From Elysia crispata (lineage: Eukaryota; Mollusca; Gastropoda; Plakobranchidae): 64,000 nt of DNA. A model generated the notes under the pieces. The model had not been told where the DNA came from. It made no database searches and saw nothing but the letters and a program-made list of their open reading frames with translations. The DNA lies in the NCBI GenBank assembly GCA_033675545.1, contig JAWDGP010008055.1:1-64000 (forward strand), given 5' to 3'. Positions 1 to 15,808 of this stretch are shown here, piece by piece. Within the stretch, counting starts at the first letter, position 1. Every line of letters starts with the position of its first letter. A program made the translations under genes and the position numbers.

Positions 1-3000
1 GTTGATTCTATTTTAGCCATCTCTACAATTAGCATAAATCCAATATTGACGACGGTTAATTTCTATTTTGGCCATCTCTATAATTAGCATAAATTCAATA
101 TGGCCGCCGGTTAATTTCTATTTGGGCCATCTCTATAATTAGCATAAATTCAATATGGCCGCCGGTTAATTTCTATTTTGGCCATCTCTATAATTAGCAT
201 AAATTCAATATGGCCGCCGGTTAATTTTATCTTGGTAATCTCTATAACAAGCATAATTTTAATGTGGCCGCCAGTTGATTCTATTTTGCCCATCTCTACA
301 ATTAGCATAAATCCAATATTGACGCCGGTTAATTTCTATTTTGCCCATCTCTACAATTAGCATAAATCCAATATTGACGCCGGTTAATTTCTATTTGGGC
401 CATCTCTATAATTAGCATAAATTCAATATGGCCGCCGGTTAATTTCTATTTTGGCCATCTCTATAATTAGCATAAATTCAATATGGCCGCCGGTTAATTT
501 TATCTTGGTAATCTCTATAACAAGCATAATTTTAATGTGGCCGCCAGTTGATTCTATTTTGCCCATCTCTACAATTAGCATAAATCCAATATTGACGCCG
601 GTTAATTTCTATTTTGGCCATCTCTATAATTAGCATAAATTCAATATGGCCGCCGGTTAATTTCTATTTTGGCCATCTCTATAATTAGCATAAATTCAAT
701 ATGGCCGCCGGTTAATTTTATCTTGGTAATCTCTATAACAAGCATAATTTTAATGTGGCCGCCAGTTGATTCTATTTTGCCCATCTCTACAATTAGCATA
801 AATCCAATATTGACGCCGGTTAATTTCTATTTTGCCCATCTCTATAATTAGCATAAATTCAATATTGACGCCGGTTAATTTCTATTTGGGCCATCTCTAT
901 AATTAGCATAAATTCAATATGGCCGCCGGTTAATTTCTATTTTGGCCATCTCTATAATTAGCATAAATTCAATATGGCCGCCGGTTAATTTTATCTTGGT
1001 AATCTCTATAACAAGCATAATTTTAATGTGGCCGCCAGTTGATTCTATTTTGCCCATCTCTACAATTAGCATAAATCCAATATTGACGCCGGTTAATTTC
1101 TATTTTGGCCATCTCTATAATTAGCATAAATTCAATATGGCCGCCGGTTAATTTCTATTTTGGCCATCTCTATAATTAGCATAAATTCAATATGGCCGCC
1201 GGTTAATTTTATCTTGGTAATCTCTATAACAAGCATAATTTTAATGTGGCCGCCAGTTGATTCTATTTTGGCCATCTCTACAATTAGCATAAATCCAATA
1301 TAGACGCCGGTTAATTTCTATTTTGGCCATCTCTACAATTAGCATAAATCCAATATAGCCGCCGGTTAATTTCTATTTTGGCCATCTCTATAATTAGCAT
1401 AAATTCAATATGGCCGCCGGTTAATTTCTATTTTGGCCATCTCTATAATTAGCATAAATTCAATATGGCCGCCGGTTAATTTTATCTTGGTAATCTCTAT
1501 AACAAGCATAATTTTAATGTGGCCGCCAGTTGATTCTATTTTGCCCATCTCTACAATTAGCATAAATCCAATATTGACGCCGGTTAATTTCTATTTTGGC
1601 CATCTCTATAATTAGCATAAATTCAATATGGCCGCCGGTTAATTTCTATTTGGGCCATCTCTATAATTAGCATAAATTCAATATGGCCGCCGGTTAATTT
1701 TATCTTGGTAATCTCTATAACAAGCATAATTTTAATGTGGCCGCCAGTTGATTCTATTTTGCCCATCTCTACAATTAGCATAAATCCAATATTGACGCCG
1801 GTTAATTTCTATTTTGGCCATCTCTATAATTAGCATAAATTCAATATGGCCGCCGGTTAATTTCTATTTGGGCCATCTCTATAATTAGCATAAATTCAAT
1901 ATGGCCGCCGGTTAATTTCTATTTTGGCCATCTCTATAATTAGCATAAATTCAATATGGCCGCCGGTTAATTTTATCTTGGTAATCTCTATAACAAGCAT
2001 AATTTTAATGTGGCCGCCAGTTGATTCTATTTTGCCCATCTCTACAATTAGCATAAATCCAATATTGACGCCGGTTAATTTCTATTTTGGCCATCTCTAT
2101 AATTAGCATAAATTCAATATGGCCGCCGGTTAATTTCTATTTGGGCCATCTCTATAATTAGCATAAATTCAATATGGCCGCCGGTTAATTTTATCTTGGT
2201 AATCTCTATAACAAGCATAATTTTAATGTGGCCGCCAGTTGATTCTATTTTGCCCATCTCTACAATTAGCATAAATCCAATATTGACGCCGGTTAATTTC
2301 TATTTTGGCCATCTCTATAATTAGCATAAATTCAATATGGCCGCCGGTTAATTTCTATTTGGGCCATCTCTATAATTAGCATAAATTCAATATGGCCGCC
2401 GGTTAATTTCTATTTTGGCCATCTCTATAATTAGCATAAATTCAATATGGCCGCCGGTTAATTTCTATTTTGGAAATCTCTATAATTAGCATAAATCCAA
2501 TATGGCCGCCGGTTAATTTCTATTTTGGCCATCTCTATAATTAGCATAAATTCAATATGGCCGCCGGTTAATTTCTATTTTGGCCATCTCTATAATTAGC
2601 ATAAATTCAATATGGCCGCCGGTTAATTTCTATTTGGGCCATCTCTATAATTAGCATAAATTCAATATGGCCGCCGGTTAATTTTATCTTGGTAATCTCT
2701 ATAACAAGCATAATTTTAATGTGGCCGCCAGTTGATTCTATTTTGCCCATCTCTACAATTAGCATAAATTCAATATGGCCGCCGGTTAATTTCTATTTTG
2801 GCCATCTCTATAATTAGCATAAATTCAATATGGCCGCCGGTTAATTTCTATTTTGGCCATCTCTATAATTAGCATAAATTCAATATGGCCGCCGGTTAAT
2901 TTTATCTTGGTAATCTCTATAACAAGCATAATTTTAATGTGGCCGCCAGTTGATTCTATTTTGCCCATCTCTACAATTAGCATAAATCCAATATTGACGC

Positions 3001-6000
3001 CGGTTAATTTCTATTTTGGCCATCTCTATAATTAGCATAAATTCAATATGGCCGCCGGTTAATTTCTATTTTGGCCATCTCTATAATTAGCATAAATTCA
3101 ATATGGCCGCCGGTTAATTTTAGCTTGGTAATCTCTATAACAAGCATAATTTTAATGTGGCCGCCAGTTGATTCTATTTTGCCCATCTCTACAATTAGCA
3201 TAAATCCAATATTGACGCCGGTTAATTTCTATTTTGGCCATCTCTATAATTAGCATAAATTCAATATGGCCGCCGGTTAATTTCTATTTGGGCCATCTCT
3301 ATAATTAGCATAAATTCAATATGGCCGCCGGTTAATTTTATCTTTGTAATCTCTATAACAAGCATAATTTTAATGTGGCCGCCAGTTGATTCTATTTTAG
3401 CCATCTCTACAATTAGCATAAATCCAATATTGACGCCGGTTAATTTCTATTTTGGCCATCTCTATAATTAGCATAAATTCAATATGGCCGCCGGTTAATT
3501 TCTATTTGGGCCATCTCTATAATTAGCATAAATTCAATATGGCCGCCGGTTAATTTCTATTTGGCCATTTCTATAATTAGCATAAATTCAATATGGCCGC
3601 CGGTTAATTTTATCTTGGTAATCTCTATAACAAGCATAATTTTAATGTGGCCGCCAGTTGATTCTATTTTGCCCATCTCTACAATTAGCATAAATCCAAT
3701 ATTGACGCCGGTTAATTTCTATTTTGCCCATCTCTACAATTAGCATAAATCCAATATTGACGCCGGTTAATTTCTATTTGGGCCATCTCTATAATTAGCA
3801 TAAATTCAATATGGCCGCCGGTTAATTTCTATTTTGGCCATCTCTATAATTAGCATAAATTCAATATGGCCGCCGGTTAATTTTAGCTTGGTAATCTCTA
3901 TAACAAGCATAATTTTAATGTGGCCGCCAGTTGATTCTATTTTGCCCATCTCTACAATTAGCATAAATCCAATATTGACGGCGGTTAATTTCTATTTTGG
4001 CCATCTCTATAATTAGCATAAATTCAATATGGCCGCCGGTTAATTTCTATTTGGGCCATCTCTATAATTAGCATAAATTCAATATGGCCGCCGGTTAATT
4101 TTATCTTGGTAATCTCTATAACAAGCATAATTTTAATGTGGCCGCCAGTTGATTCTATTTTAGCCATCTCTACAATTAGCATAAATCCAATATTGACGCC
4201 GGTTAATTTCTATTTTGGCCATCTCTATAAATAGCATAAATTCAATATGGCCGCCGGTTAATTTCTATTTGGGCCATCTCTATAATTAGCATAAATTCAA
4301 TATGGCCGCCGGTTAATTTCTATTTTGGCCATCTCTATAATTAGCATAAATTCAATATGGCCGCCGGTTAATTTTATCTTGGTAATCTCTATAACAAGCA
4401 TAATTTTAATGTGGCCGCCAGTTGATTCTATTTTGCCCATCTCTACAATTAGCATAAATCCAATATTGACGCCGGTTAATTTCTATTTTGGCCATCTCTA
4501 TAATTAGCATAAATTCAATATGGCCGCCGGTTAATTTCTATTTTGGCCATCTCTATAATTAGCATAAATTCAATATGGCCGCCGGTTAATTTTATCTTGG
4601 TAATCTCTATAACAAGCATAATTTTAATGTGGCCGCCAGTTGATTCTATTTTGCCCATCTCTACAATTAGCATAAATCCAATATTGACGCCGGTTAATTT
4701 CTATTTTGGCCATCTCTATAATTAGCATAAATTCAATATGGCCGCCGGTTAATTTCTATTTTGGCCATCTCTATAATTAGCATAAATTCAATATGGCCGC
4801 CGGTTAATTTTATCTTGGTAATCTCTATAACAAGCATAATTTTAATGTGGCCGCCAGTTGATTCTATTTTGCCCATCTCTACAATTAGCATAAATCCAAT
4901 ATTGACGCCGGTTAATTTCTATTTTGGCCATCTCTATAATTAGCATAAATTCAATATGGCCGCCGGTTAATTTCTATTTTGGCCATCTCTATAATTAGCA
5001 TAAATTCAATATGGCCGCCGGTTAATTTTATCTTGGTAATCTCTATAACAAGCATAATTTTAATGTGGCCGCCAGTTGATTCTATTTTGCCCATCTCTAC
5101 AATTAGCATAAATCCAATATTGACGCCGGTTAATTTCTATTTTGGCCATCTCTATAATTAGCATAAATTCAATATGGCCGCCGGTTAATTTCTATTTTGG
5201 CCATCTCTATAATTAGCATAAATTCAATATGGCCGCCGGTTAATTTCTATTTGGCCATCTCTATAATTAGCATAAATTCAATATGGCCGCCGGTTAATTT
5301 TATCTTGGTAATCTCTATAACAAGCATAATTTTAATGTGGCCGCCAGTTGATTCTATTTTGCCCATCTCTACAATTAGCATAAATCCAATATTGACGCCG
5401 GTTAATTTCTATTTTGGCCATCTCTATAATTAGCATAAATTCAATATGGCCGCCGGTTAATTTCTATTTTGGCCATCTCTATAATTAGCATAAATTCAAT
5501 ATGGCCGCCGGTTAATTTTATCTTGGTAATCTCTATAACAAGCATAATTTTAATGTGGCCGCCAGTTGATTCTATTTTGCCCATCTCTACAATTAGCATA
5601 AATCCAATATTGACGCCGGTTAATTTCTATTTTGCCCATCTCTACAATTAGCATAAATTCAATATTGACGCCGGTTAATTTCTATTTTGGCCATCTCTAT
5701 AATTAGCATAAATTCAATATGGCCGCCGGTTAATTTCTATTTTGGCCATCTCTATAATTAGCATAAATTCAATATGGCCGCCGGTTAATTTTATCTTGGT
5801 AATCTCTATAACAAGCATAATTTTAATGTGGCCGCCAGTTGATTCTATTTTGCCCATCTCTACAATTAGCATAAATCCAATATTGACGCCGGTTAATTTC
5901 TATTTTGGCCATCTCTATAATTAGCATAAATTCAATATGGCCGCCGGTTAATTTCTATTTTGGCCATCTCTATAATTAGCATAAATTCAATATGGCCGCC

Positions 6001-9000
6001 GGTTAATTTTATCTTGGTAATCTCTATAACAAGCATAATTTTAATGTGGCCGCCAGTTGATTCTATTTTGCCCATCTCTACAATTAGCATAAATCCAATA
6101 TTGACGCCGGTTAATTTCTATTTTGCCCATCTCTACAATTAGCATAAATCCAATATTGACGCCGGTTAATTTCTATTTTGGCCATCTCTATAATTAGCAT
6201 AAATTCAATATGGCCGCCGGTTAATTTCTATTTTGGCCATCTCTATAATTAGCATAAATTCAATATGGCCGCCGGTTAATTTCTATTTTGGCCATCTCTA
6301 TAATTAGCATAAATTCAATATGGCCGCCGGTTAATTTTATCTTGGTAATCTCTATAAGAAGCATAATTTTAATGTGGCCGCCAGTTTTTTTCTATTTTGC
6401 CCATCTCTACAATTAGCATAAATCCAATATGGCCGCCGGTTAATTTCTATTTTGGCCATCTCTATAATTAGCATAAATTCAATATGGCCGCCGGTTAATT
6501 TTATCTTGGTAATCTCTATAACAAGCATAATTTTAATGTGGCCGCCAGTTGATTCTATTTTGCCCATCTCTACAATTAGCATAAATCCAATATTGACGCC
6601 GGTTAATTTCTATTTTGGCCATCTCTATAATTAGCATAAATCCAATATGGCCGCCGGTTAATTTCTATTTTGGCCATCTCTATAATTAGCATAAATTCAA
6701 TATGGCCGCCGGTTAATTTCTATTTTGGCCATCTCTATAATTAGCATAAATTCAATATGGCCGCCGGTTAATTTTATCTTGGTAATCTCTATAACAAGCA
6801 TAATTTTAATGTGGCCGCCAGTTGATTCTATTTTGCCCATCTCTACAATTAGCATAAATCCAATATTGACGCCGGTTAATTTCTATTTTGGCCATCTCTA
6901 TAATTAGCATAAATTCAATATGGCCGCCGGTTAATTTTATCTTGGTAATCTCTATAAAAAGCATAATTTTAATGTGGCCGCCAGTTGATTCTATTTTAGC
7001 CATCTCTACAATTAGCATAAATCCAATATAGACGCCGGTTAATTTCTATTTTGGCCATCTCTATAATTAGCATAAATTCAATATGGCCGCCGGTTAATTT
7101 CTATTTTGGCCATCTCTATAATTAGCATAAATTCAATATGGCCGCCGGTTAATTTCTATTTTGGCCATCTCTATAATTAGCATAAATTCAATATGGCCGC
7201 CGGTTAATTTTATCTTGGTAATCTCTATAACAAGCATAATTTTAATGTGGCCGCCAGTTGATTCTATTTTGGCCATCTCTACAATTAGCATAAATCCAAT
7301 ATTGACGCCGGTTAATTTCTATTTTGGCCATCTCTATAATTAGCATATTTCTAATATGGCCGCCGGTTAATTTCTATTTGGGCCATCTCTATAATTAGCA
7401 TAAATTCAATATGGCCGCCGGTTAATTTTATCTTGGTAATCTCTATAAGAAGCATAATTTTAATGTGGCCGCCAGTTGATTCTATTTTGCCCATCTCTAC
7501 AATTAGCATAAATCCAATATTGACGCCGGTTAATTTCTATTTTGGCCATCTCTATAATTAGCATAAATTCAATATGGCCGCCGGTTAATTTTTACCTTGG
7601 TAATCTCTATAACAAGCATAATTTTAATGTGGCCGCCAGTTGATTCTATTTTGCCCATCTCTACAATTAGCATAAATCCAATATTGACGCCGGTTAATTT
7701 CTATTTTGGCCATCTCTATAATTAGCATAAATTCAATATGGCCGCCGGTTAATTTCTATTTTGGCCATCTCTATAATTAGCATAAATTCAATATGGCCGC
7801 CGGTTAATTTTATCTTGGTAATCTCTATAACAAGCATAATTTTAATGTGGCCGCCAGTTGATTCTATTTTGCCCATCTCTACAATTAGCATAAATCCAAT
7901 ATAGCCGCCGGTTAATTTCTATTTTGGCCATCTCTATAATTAGCATAAATTCAATATGGCCGCCGGTTAATTTCTATTTTGGCCATCTCTATAATTAGCA
8001 TAAATTCAATATGGCCGCCGGTTAATTTTATCTTTGTAATCTCTATAACAAGCATAATTTTAATGTGGCCGCCAGTTGATTCTATTTTAGCCATCTCTAC
8101 AATTAGCATAAATCCAATATAGACGCCGGTTAATTTCTATTTTGGCCATCTCTATAATTAGCATAAATTCAATATGGCCGCCGGTTAATTTCTATTTTGG
8201 CCATCTCTATAATTAGCATAAATTCAATATGGCCGCCGGTTAATTTCTATTTTGGCCATCTCTATAATTAGCATAAATTCAATATGGCCGCCGGTTAATT
8301 TTATCTTGGTAATCTCTATAACAAGCATAATTTTAATGTGGCCGCCAGTTGATTCTATTTTGCCCATCTCTACAATTAGCATAAATCCAATATTGACGCC
8401 GGTTAATTTCTATTTTGGCCATCTCTATAATTAGCATAAATTCAATATGGCCGCCGGTTAATTTCTATTTTGGCCATCTCTATAATTAGCATAAATTCAA
8501 TATGGCCGCCGGTTAATTTTATCTTGGTAATCTCTATAACAAGCATAATTTTAATGTGGCCGCCAGTTGATTCTATTTTAGCCATCTCTACAATTAGCAT
8601 AAATCCAATATTGACGCCGGTTAATTTCTATTTTGGCCATCTCTATAATTAGCATAAATTCAATATGGCCGCCGGTTAATTTCTATTTGGGCCATCTCTA
8701 TAATTAGCATAAATTCAATATGGCCGCCGGTTAATTTCTATCTTGGTAATCTCTATAACAAGCATAATTTTAATGTGGCCGCCAGTTGATTCTATTTTGC
8801 CCATCTTTATAATTAGCATATTTCTAATATGGCCGCCGGTTATTTTCTTTTTTGGCCATCTCTATAATTCGCATAAATTCAATATGGCCGCCGGTTAATT
8901 TTATCTTGGTAATCTCTATAACAAGCATAATTTTAATGTGGCCGCCAGTTGATTCTATTTTGCCCATCTCTACAATTAGCATAAATCCAATATTGACGCC

Positions 9001-10540
9001 GGTTAATTTCTATTTTGGCCATCTCTATAATTAGCATAAATTCAATATGGCCGCCGGTTAATTTCTATTTTGGCCATCTCTATAATTAGCATAAATTCAA
9101 TATGGCCGCCGGTTAATTTTATCTTGGTAATCTCTATAACAAGCATAATTTTAATGTGGCCGCCAGTTGATTCTATTTTGCCCATCTCTACAATTAGCAT
9201 AAATCCAATATTGACGCCGGTTAATTTCTATTTTGGCCATCTCTATAATTAGCATAAATTCAATATGGCCGCCGGTTAATTTCTATTTTGGCCATCTCTA
9301 TAATTAGCATAAATTCAATATGGCCGCCGGTTAATTTTATCTTGGTAATCTCCATAATTAGCATAATTCCAATATGGCCGCCAGTTGATTCTATTTTGCC
9401 CATCTCTACAATTAGCATAAATCCAATATTGACGCCGGTTAATTTCTATTTTGGCCATCTCTACAATTAGCATAAATTCAATATGGCCGCCGGTTAATTT
9501 CTATTTTGGCCATCTCTATAATTAGCATAAATTCAATATGGCCGCCGGTTAATTTCTATTTTGGCCATCTCTATAATTAGCATAAATTCAATATGGCCGC
9601 CGGTTAATTTTATCTTGGTAATCTCTATAACAAGCATAATTTTAATGTGGCCGCCAGTTGATTCTATTTTGCCCATCTCTACAATTAGCATAAATCCAAT
9701 ATTGACGCCGGTTAATTTCTATTTTGGCCATCTCTATAATTAGCATAAATTCAATATGGCCGCCGGTTAATTTCTATTTTGGCCATCTCTATAATTAGCA
9801 TAAATTCAATATGGCCGCCGGTTAATTTCTATTTTGGCCATCTCTATAATTAGCATAAATTCAATATGGCCGCCGGTTAATTTCTATTTTGGCCATCTCT
9901 ATAATTAGCATAAATTCAATATGGCCGCCGGTTAATTTTATCTTGGTAATCTCTATAATTAGCATAAATTCAATGTGGCCGCCAGTTGATTCTATTTTGC
10001 CCATCTCTATAATTAGCATAAATTCAATATGGCCGCCGGTTAATTTCTATTTTGGCCATCTCTATAATTAGCATAAATTCAATATGGCCGCCGGTTAATT
10101 TCTATTTTGGCCATCTCTATAATTAGCATAAATTCAATATGGCCGCCAGTTAATTTTATCTTGGTAATCTCTATAACAAGCATAATTTTAATGTGGCCGC
10201 CAGTTGATTCTATTTTGCCCATCTCTACAATTAGCATAAATCCAATATTGACGCCGGTTAATTTCTATTTTGGCCATCTCTATAATTAGCATAAATTCAA
10301 TATGGCCGCCGGTTAATTTCTATTTTGGCCATCTCTATAATTAGCATAAATTCAATATGGCCGCCGGTTAATTTCTATATTGGTAATCTCTAAAACAATC
10401 ATAATTTTAATGTGGCCGCCAGTTTTTTTCTATTTTGCCCATCTCTACAATTAGCATAAATCCAATATTGACGCCGGTTAATTTCTATTTTGGCCATCTC
10501 TATAATTAGCATAAATTCAATATGGCCGCCGGTTAATTTC
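1..10540. repeat. Homogenised core domain of the satellite (A-A-B-C, 218 bp)
   Basis: Neighbouring higher-order units here are nearly identical. Five consecutive units start at 4325, 4543, 4761, 4979 and 5197, exactly 218 bp apart. Almost all B monomers carry CTATAACAAGCAT, and C monomers mostly end ATTGACGCCGG. A-monomers with TATTTGGGCC are common only in about the first 4.3 kb. Occasional one-base length changes occur, for example a lost T near 5250 that turns a 55-bp A into a 54-bp unit. Near identity over kilobases points to recent unequal exchange or amplification. Confidence 0.85.
3834..4390. repeat. Satellite block duplicated at distance (copy 1)
   Basis: This stretch carries a run of rare variants: TTTTAGCTTGG at 3881, GACGGCGG at 3977, TATTTGGGCC at 4048, TTTTAGCC near 4158, TATAAATAGC near 4229 and TTTGGGCC near 4267. 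The same variants in the same order lie 12,583 bp further on at 16,417-16,970. Confidence 0.8.
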
Positions 10541-13500
10541 TATTTTGGCCATCTCTATAATTAGCATAAATTCAATATGGCCGCCGGTTAATTTTATCTT
10601 GGTAATCTCTATAATTAGCATAATTTTAATGTGGCCGCCATTTTTTTCTATTTTGCCCATCTCTACAATTAGCATAAATCCAATATTGACGCCGGTTAAT
10701 TTCTATTTTGGCCATCTCTATAATTAGCATAAATTCAATATGGCCGCCGGTTAATTTCTATTTTGGCCATCTCTATAATTAGCATAAATTCAATATGGCC
10801 GCCGATTAATCTCTATAACAAGCATAATTTTAATGTGGCCGCCAGTTGTTTCTATTTTGGCCATCTCTACAATTAGCATAAATCCAATATGGCCGCCGGT
10901 TAATTTCTATTTTGGCCATCTCTATAATTAGCATAAATTCAATATGGCCGCCGGTTAATTTCTATTTTGGCCATCTCTATAATTAGCATAAATTCAATAT
11001 GGCCGCCGGTTAATTTCTATTTTGGTAATCTCTATAAAAAGCATAATTTTAATGTGGCCGCCAGTTGATTCTATTTTGCCCATCTCTACAATTAGCATAA
11101 ATCCAATATTGACGCCGGTTAATTTCTATTTTGGCCATCTCTATAATTAGCATAAATTCAATATGGCCGCCGGTTAATTTCTATTTTGGCCATCTCTATA
11201 ATTAGCATAAATTCAATATGGCCGCCGGTTAATTTCTATTTTGGTAATCTCTTTAATAAGCATAATTTTAATGTGGCCGCGAGTTGATTCTATTTTGGCC
11301 ATCTCTATAATTAGCATAAATTCAATATGGCCGCCGGTTAATTTCTATTTTGCCCATCTCTATAATTAGCATAAATCCAATATGGCCGCCGGTTAATTTC
11401 TATTTTGGCCATCTCTATAATTAGCATAAATTCAATATGGCCGCCGGTTAATTTCTATTTTGGCCATCTCTATAATTAGCATAAATTCAATATGGCCGCC
11501 GGTTAATTTTATCTTGGTAATCTCTATAAAAAGCATAATTTTAATGTGGCCGCCAGTTGATTCTATTTTAGCCATCTCTATAATTAGCATAAATCCAATA
11601 TAGACGCCGGTTAATTTCTATTTTGGCCATCTCTATAATTAGCATAAATTCAATATGGCCGCCGGTTAATTTCTATTTTGGCCATCTCTATAATTAGCAT
11701 AAATTCAATATGGCCGCCGGTTAATTTTATCTTGGTAATCTCTATAACAAGCATAATTTTTATGTGGCCGCCAGTTGATTCTATTTTGGCCATCTCTATA
11801 ATTAGCATAAATTCAATATGGCCGCCGGTTAATTTCTATTTTGGCCATCTCTATAATTAGCATAATTCCAATTTCAGTTTGGTAATCTATATAAGTTCAA
11901 TAAATCCAATATGGCCGCCGGTTAATTTTATCTTGGTAATCTCTATAACAAGCATAATTTTAATGTGGCCGCCAGTTGATTCTATTTTGCCCATCTCTAC
12001 AATTAGCATAAATCCAATATTGACGCCGGTTAATTTCTATTTTGGCCATCTCTATAATTAGCATAAATTCAATATGGCCGCCGGTTAATTTCTATTTTGG
12101 CCATCTCTATAATTAGCATAAATTCAATATGGCCGCCGGTTAATTTTATCTTGGTAATCTCTATAACAAGCATAATTTTAATGTGGCCGCCAGTTGATTC
12201 TATTTTGGCAATCTCTACAATTAGCATAAATCCAATATGGCCGCCGGTTAATTTCTATTTTGGCCATCTCTATAATTAGCATAAATTCAATATGGCCGCC
12301 GGTTAATTTCTATTTTGGCCATCTTTATAATTAGCATAAATTCAATATGGCCGCCGGTTAATTTTATCTTGGTAATCTCTATAACAAGCATAATTTTAAT
12401 GTGGCCGCCAGTTGATTCTATTTTGCCCATCTCTACAATTAGCATAAATCCAATATTGACGCCGGTTAATTTCTATTTTGGCCATCTCTATAATTAGCAT
12501 AAATTCAATATGGCCGCCGGTTAATTTCTATTTTGGCCATCTCTATAATTAGCATAATTTTAATGTGGCCGCCAGTTGATTCTATTTTGGCCATCTCTAC
12601 AATTAGCATAAATCCAATATGGCCGCCGGTTAATTTCTATTTTGGCCATCTCTATAATTAGCATAAATCCAATATGGCCGCCGGTTAATTTCTATTTTGG
12701 CCATCTCTATAATTAGCATAAATTCAATATGGCCGCCGGTTAATTTCTATTTTGGCCATCTCTATAATTAGCATAAATTCAATATGGCCGCCGGTTAATT
12801 TTATCTTGGTAATCTCTATAAGAAGCATAATTTTAATGTGGCCGCCAGTTGATTCTATTTTGGCCATCTCTATAATTAGCATAAATTCAATATGGCCGCC
12901 GGTTAATTTCTATTTTGGCCATCTCTATAATAAGCATAAATTCAATATGGCCGCCGGTTAATTTTATCTCTGTTCTCTATAAAAAGCATAATTTTAATGT
13001 GGCCGCCAGTTGATTCTATTTTAGCCATCTCTACAATTAGCATAAATCCAATATAGACACCGGTTAATTTCTATTTTAGCCATCTCTACAAGTAGCATAA
13101 ATCCAATATGGCCGCCGGTTAATTTCTATTTTGGCCATCTCTATAATTAGCATAAATTCAATATGGCCGCCGGTTAATTTCTATTTTGGCCATCTCTATA
13201 ATTAGCATAAATTCAATATGGCCGCCGGTTAATTTTAGCTTGGTAATCTCTATAACAAGCATAATTTTTATGTGGCCGCCAGTTGATTCTATTTTGCCCA
13301 TCTCTAAAATTAGCATAAATCCAATATTGACGCCGGTTAATTTCTATTTTGGTCATATATAATTAGCATAAATTCAATATGGCCGCCGGTTAATTTCTTT
13401 TTTGGCCATCTCTATAATTAGCATGAATTCAATATGGCCGCCGGTTAATTTTATCTCGGTAATCTCTATAAAAAGCATAATTTTATGTGGCCAAGTTGAT

Positions 13501-13702
13501 TCTATTTTAGCCATCTCTATAATTAGCATAAATCCAATATAGACGCCGGTTTATTTCTATTTTAGCCATCTCTACAATTAGCATAAATCCAATATAGCCG
13601 CCGGATAATTTCTATTTGGGCCATCTCTATAAATAGCATAAATTCAATATGGCCGCCGGTTAATTTTAGCTTGGTAATCTCTATAACAAGCATAATTTTA
13701 AT

Positions 13703-13860
13703 GTGGCCACCATTTGATTCTATTTTGGCAATCTCTATAATAAGCATAAATCCAATATGGCCGCCGATTAATTCTATTTTTGCCATCTCTATAATTAGCA
13801 TAATTCCAATTTCAGTTTGGTAATCTTTATAAGTTCAATAAATCCAATATGGCCGCCGGT
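13703..13860. repeat. Composite satellite block D (first full copy)
   Basis: The block is a fixed series of odd monomers. One has GTGGCCACCATTTGATTC with GGCAATCTC. The next starts CCGATTAATTC with TTTTTGCC. Then comes a monomer shortened so that ATTCCAAT runs straight into TTCAGTTTGG, then one with AAGTTCAATAAATCC. The shortened monomer appears to have lost about 17 bp around the GGCCGCCGG block. The junction itself was already present at 11,865-11,880 without the first part. Confidence 0.75.
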
Positions 13861-15808
13861 TAATTTTATCTTGGTAATCTCTATAAGAAGCATAATTTTA
13901 ATGTGGCCGCCAGTTGATTCTATTTTGCCCATCTCTACAATTATCATAAATCCAATATTGACGCCGGTTAATTTCTATTTTGGCCATCTCTATAATTAGC
14001 ATAAATTCAATATGGCCGCCGGTTAATTTCTATTTTGGCCATCTCTATAATTAGCATAAATTCAATATGGCCGCCGGTTAATTTTATCTTGGTAATCTCT
14101 ATAAGAAGCATAATTTTAATGTGGCCGCCAGTTGATTCTATTTTGCCCATCTCTACAATTAGCATAAATCCAATATTGACGCCGGTTAATTTCTATTTTG
14201 GCCATCTCTATAATTAGCATAAATTCAATATGGCCGCCGGTTAATTTCTATTTTGGCCATCTCTATAATTAGCATAAATTCAATATGGCCGCCGGTTAAT
14301 TTTATCTTGGTAATCTCTATAAGAAGCATAATTTTAATGTGGCCGCCAGTTGATTCTATTTTGCCCATCTCTACAATTAGCATAAATCCAATATTGACGC
14401 CGGTTAATTTCTATTTTGCCCATCTCTACAATTAGCATAAATCCAATATTGACGCCGGTTAATTTCTATTTTGGCCATCTCTATAATTAGCATAAATTCA
14501 ATATGGCCGCCGGTTAATTTCTATTTTGGCCATCTCTATAATTAGCATAAATTCAATATGGCCGCCGGTTAATTTTATCTTGGTAATCTCTATAAGAAGC
14601 ATAATTTTAATGTGGCCGCCAGTTGATTCTATTTTGCCCATCTCTACAATTAGCATAAATACAATATTGACGCCGGTTAATTTCTATTTTGGCCATCTCT
14701 ATAATTAGCATAAATTCAATATGGCCGCCGGTTAATTTCTATTTTGCCCATCTCTATAATTAGCATAAATTCAATATGGCCGCCGGTTAATTTTATCTTG
14801 GTAATCTCTATAAGAAGCATAATTTGAATGTGGCCGCCCGTTGATTCTATTTTGCCCATCTCTACAATTAGCATAAATCCAATATTGACGCCGGTTAATT
14901 TCTATTTTAGCCATCTCTATAATTAGCACAAATTTAATATGGCCGCCGGTTAATTTCTACTTTGGCCATCTCTATAATTAGTTTAAATTCAATATGGCCG
15001 ACGGTTAATTTCTATTTTGGCCATCTCTATAATTAGCATAAATTCAATATGGCCGCCGGTTAATTTCTATTTTGGCCATCTCTATAATTAGCATAAATTC
15101 AATATGGCCGCCGGTTAATTTTATCTTGGTAATCTCTATAAGAAGCATAATTTTAATGTGGCCGCCAGTTGATTCTATTTTGCCCATCTCTACAATTAGC
15201 ATAAATCCAATATTGACGCCGGTTAATTTCTATTTTGGCCATCTCTATAATTAGCATAAATTCAATATGGCCGCCGGTTAATTTCTATTTTTACCATCTC
15301 TATAATTAGCATAAATTCAATATGGCCGCCGGTTAATTTTATCTTGGTAATCTCTATAAGAAGCATAATTTTAATGTGGCCGCCAGTTGATTCTATTTTG
15401 CCCATCTCTACAATTAGCATAAATCCAATATTGACGCCGGTTAATTTCTATTTTGGCCATCTCTATAATTAGCATAAATTCAATATGGCCGCCGGTTAAT
15501 TTCTATTTTGGCCATCTCTATAATTAGCATAAATTCAATATGGCCGCCGGTTAATTTTATCTTGGTAATCTCTATAACAAGCATAATTTTAATGTGGCCG
15601 CCAGTTGATTCTATTTTGCCCATCTCTACAATTAGCATAAATCCAATAATGACGCCGGTTAATTTCTATTTTGGCCATCTCTATAATTAGCATAAATTCA
15701 ATATGGCCGCCGGTTAATTTCTATTTTGGCCATCTCTATAATTAGCATAAATTCAATATGGCCGCCGGTTAATTTTATCTTGGTAATCTCTATAACAAGC
15801 ATAATTTT

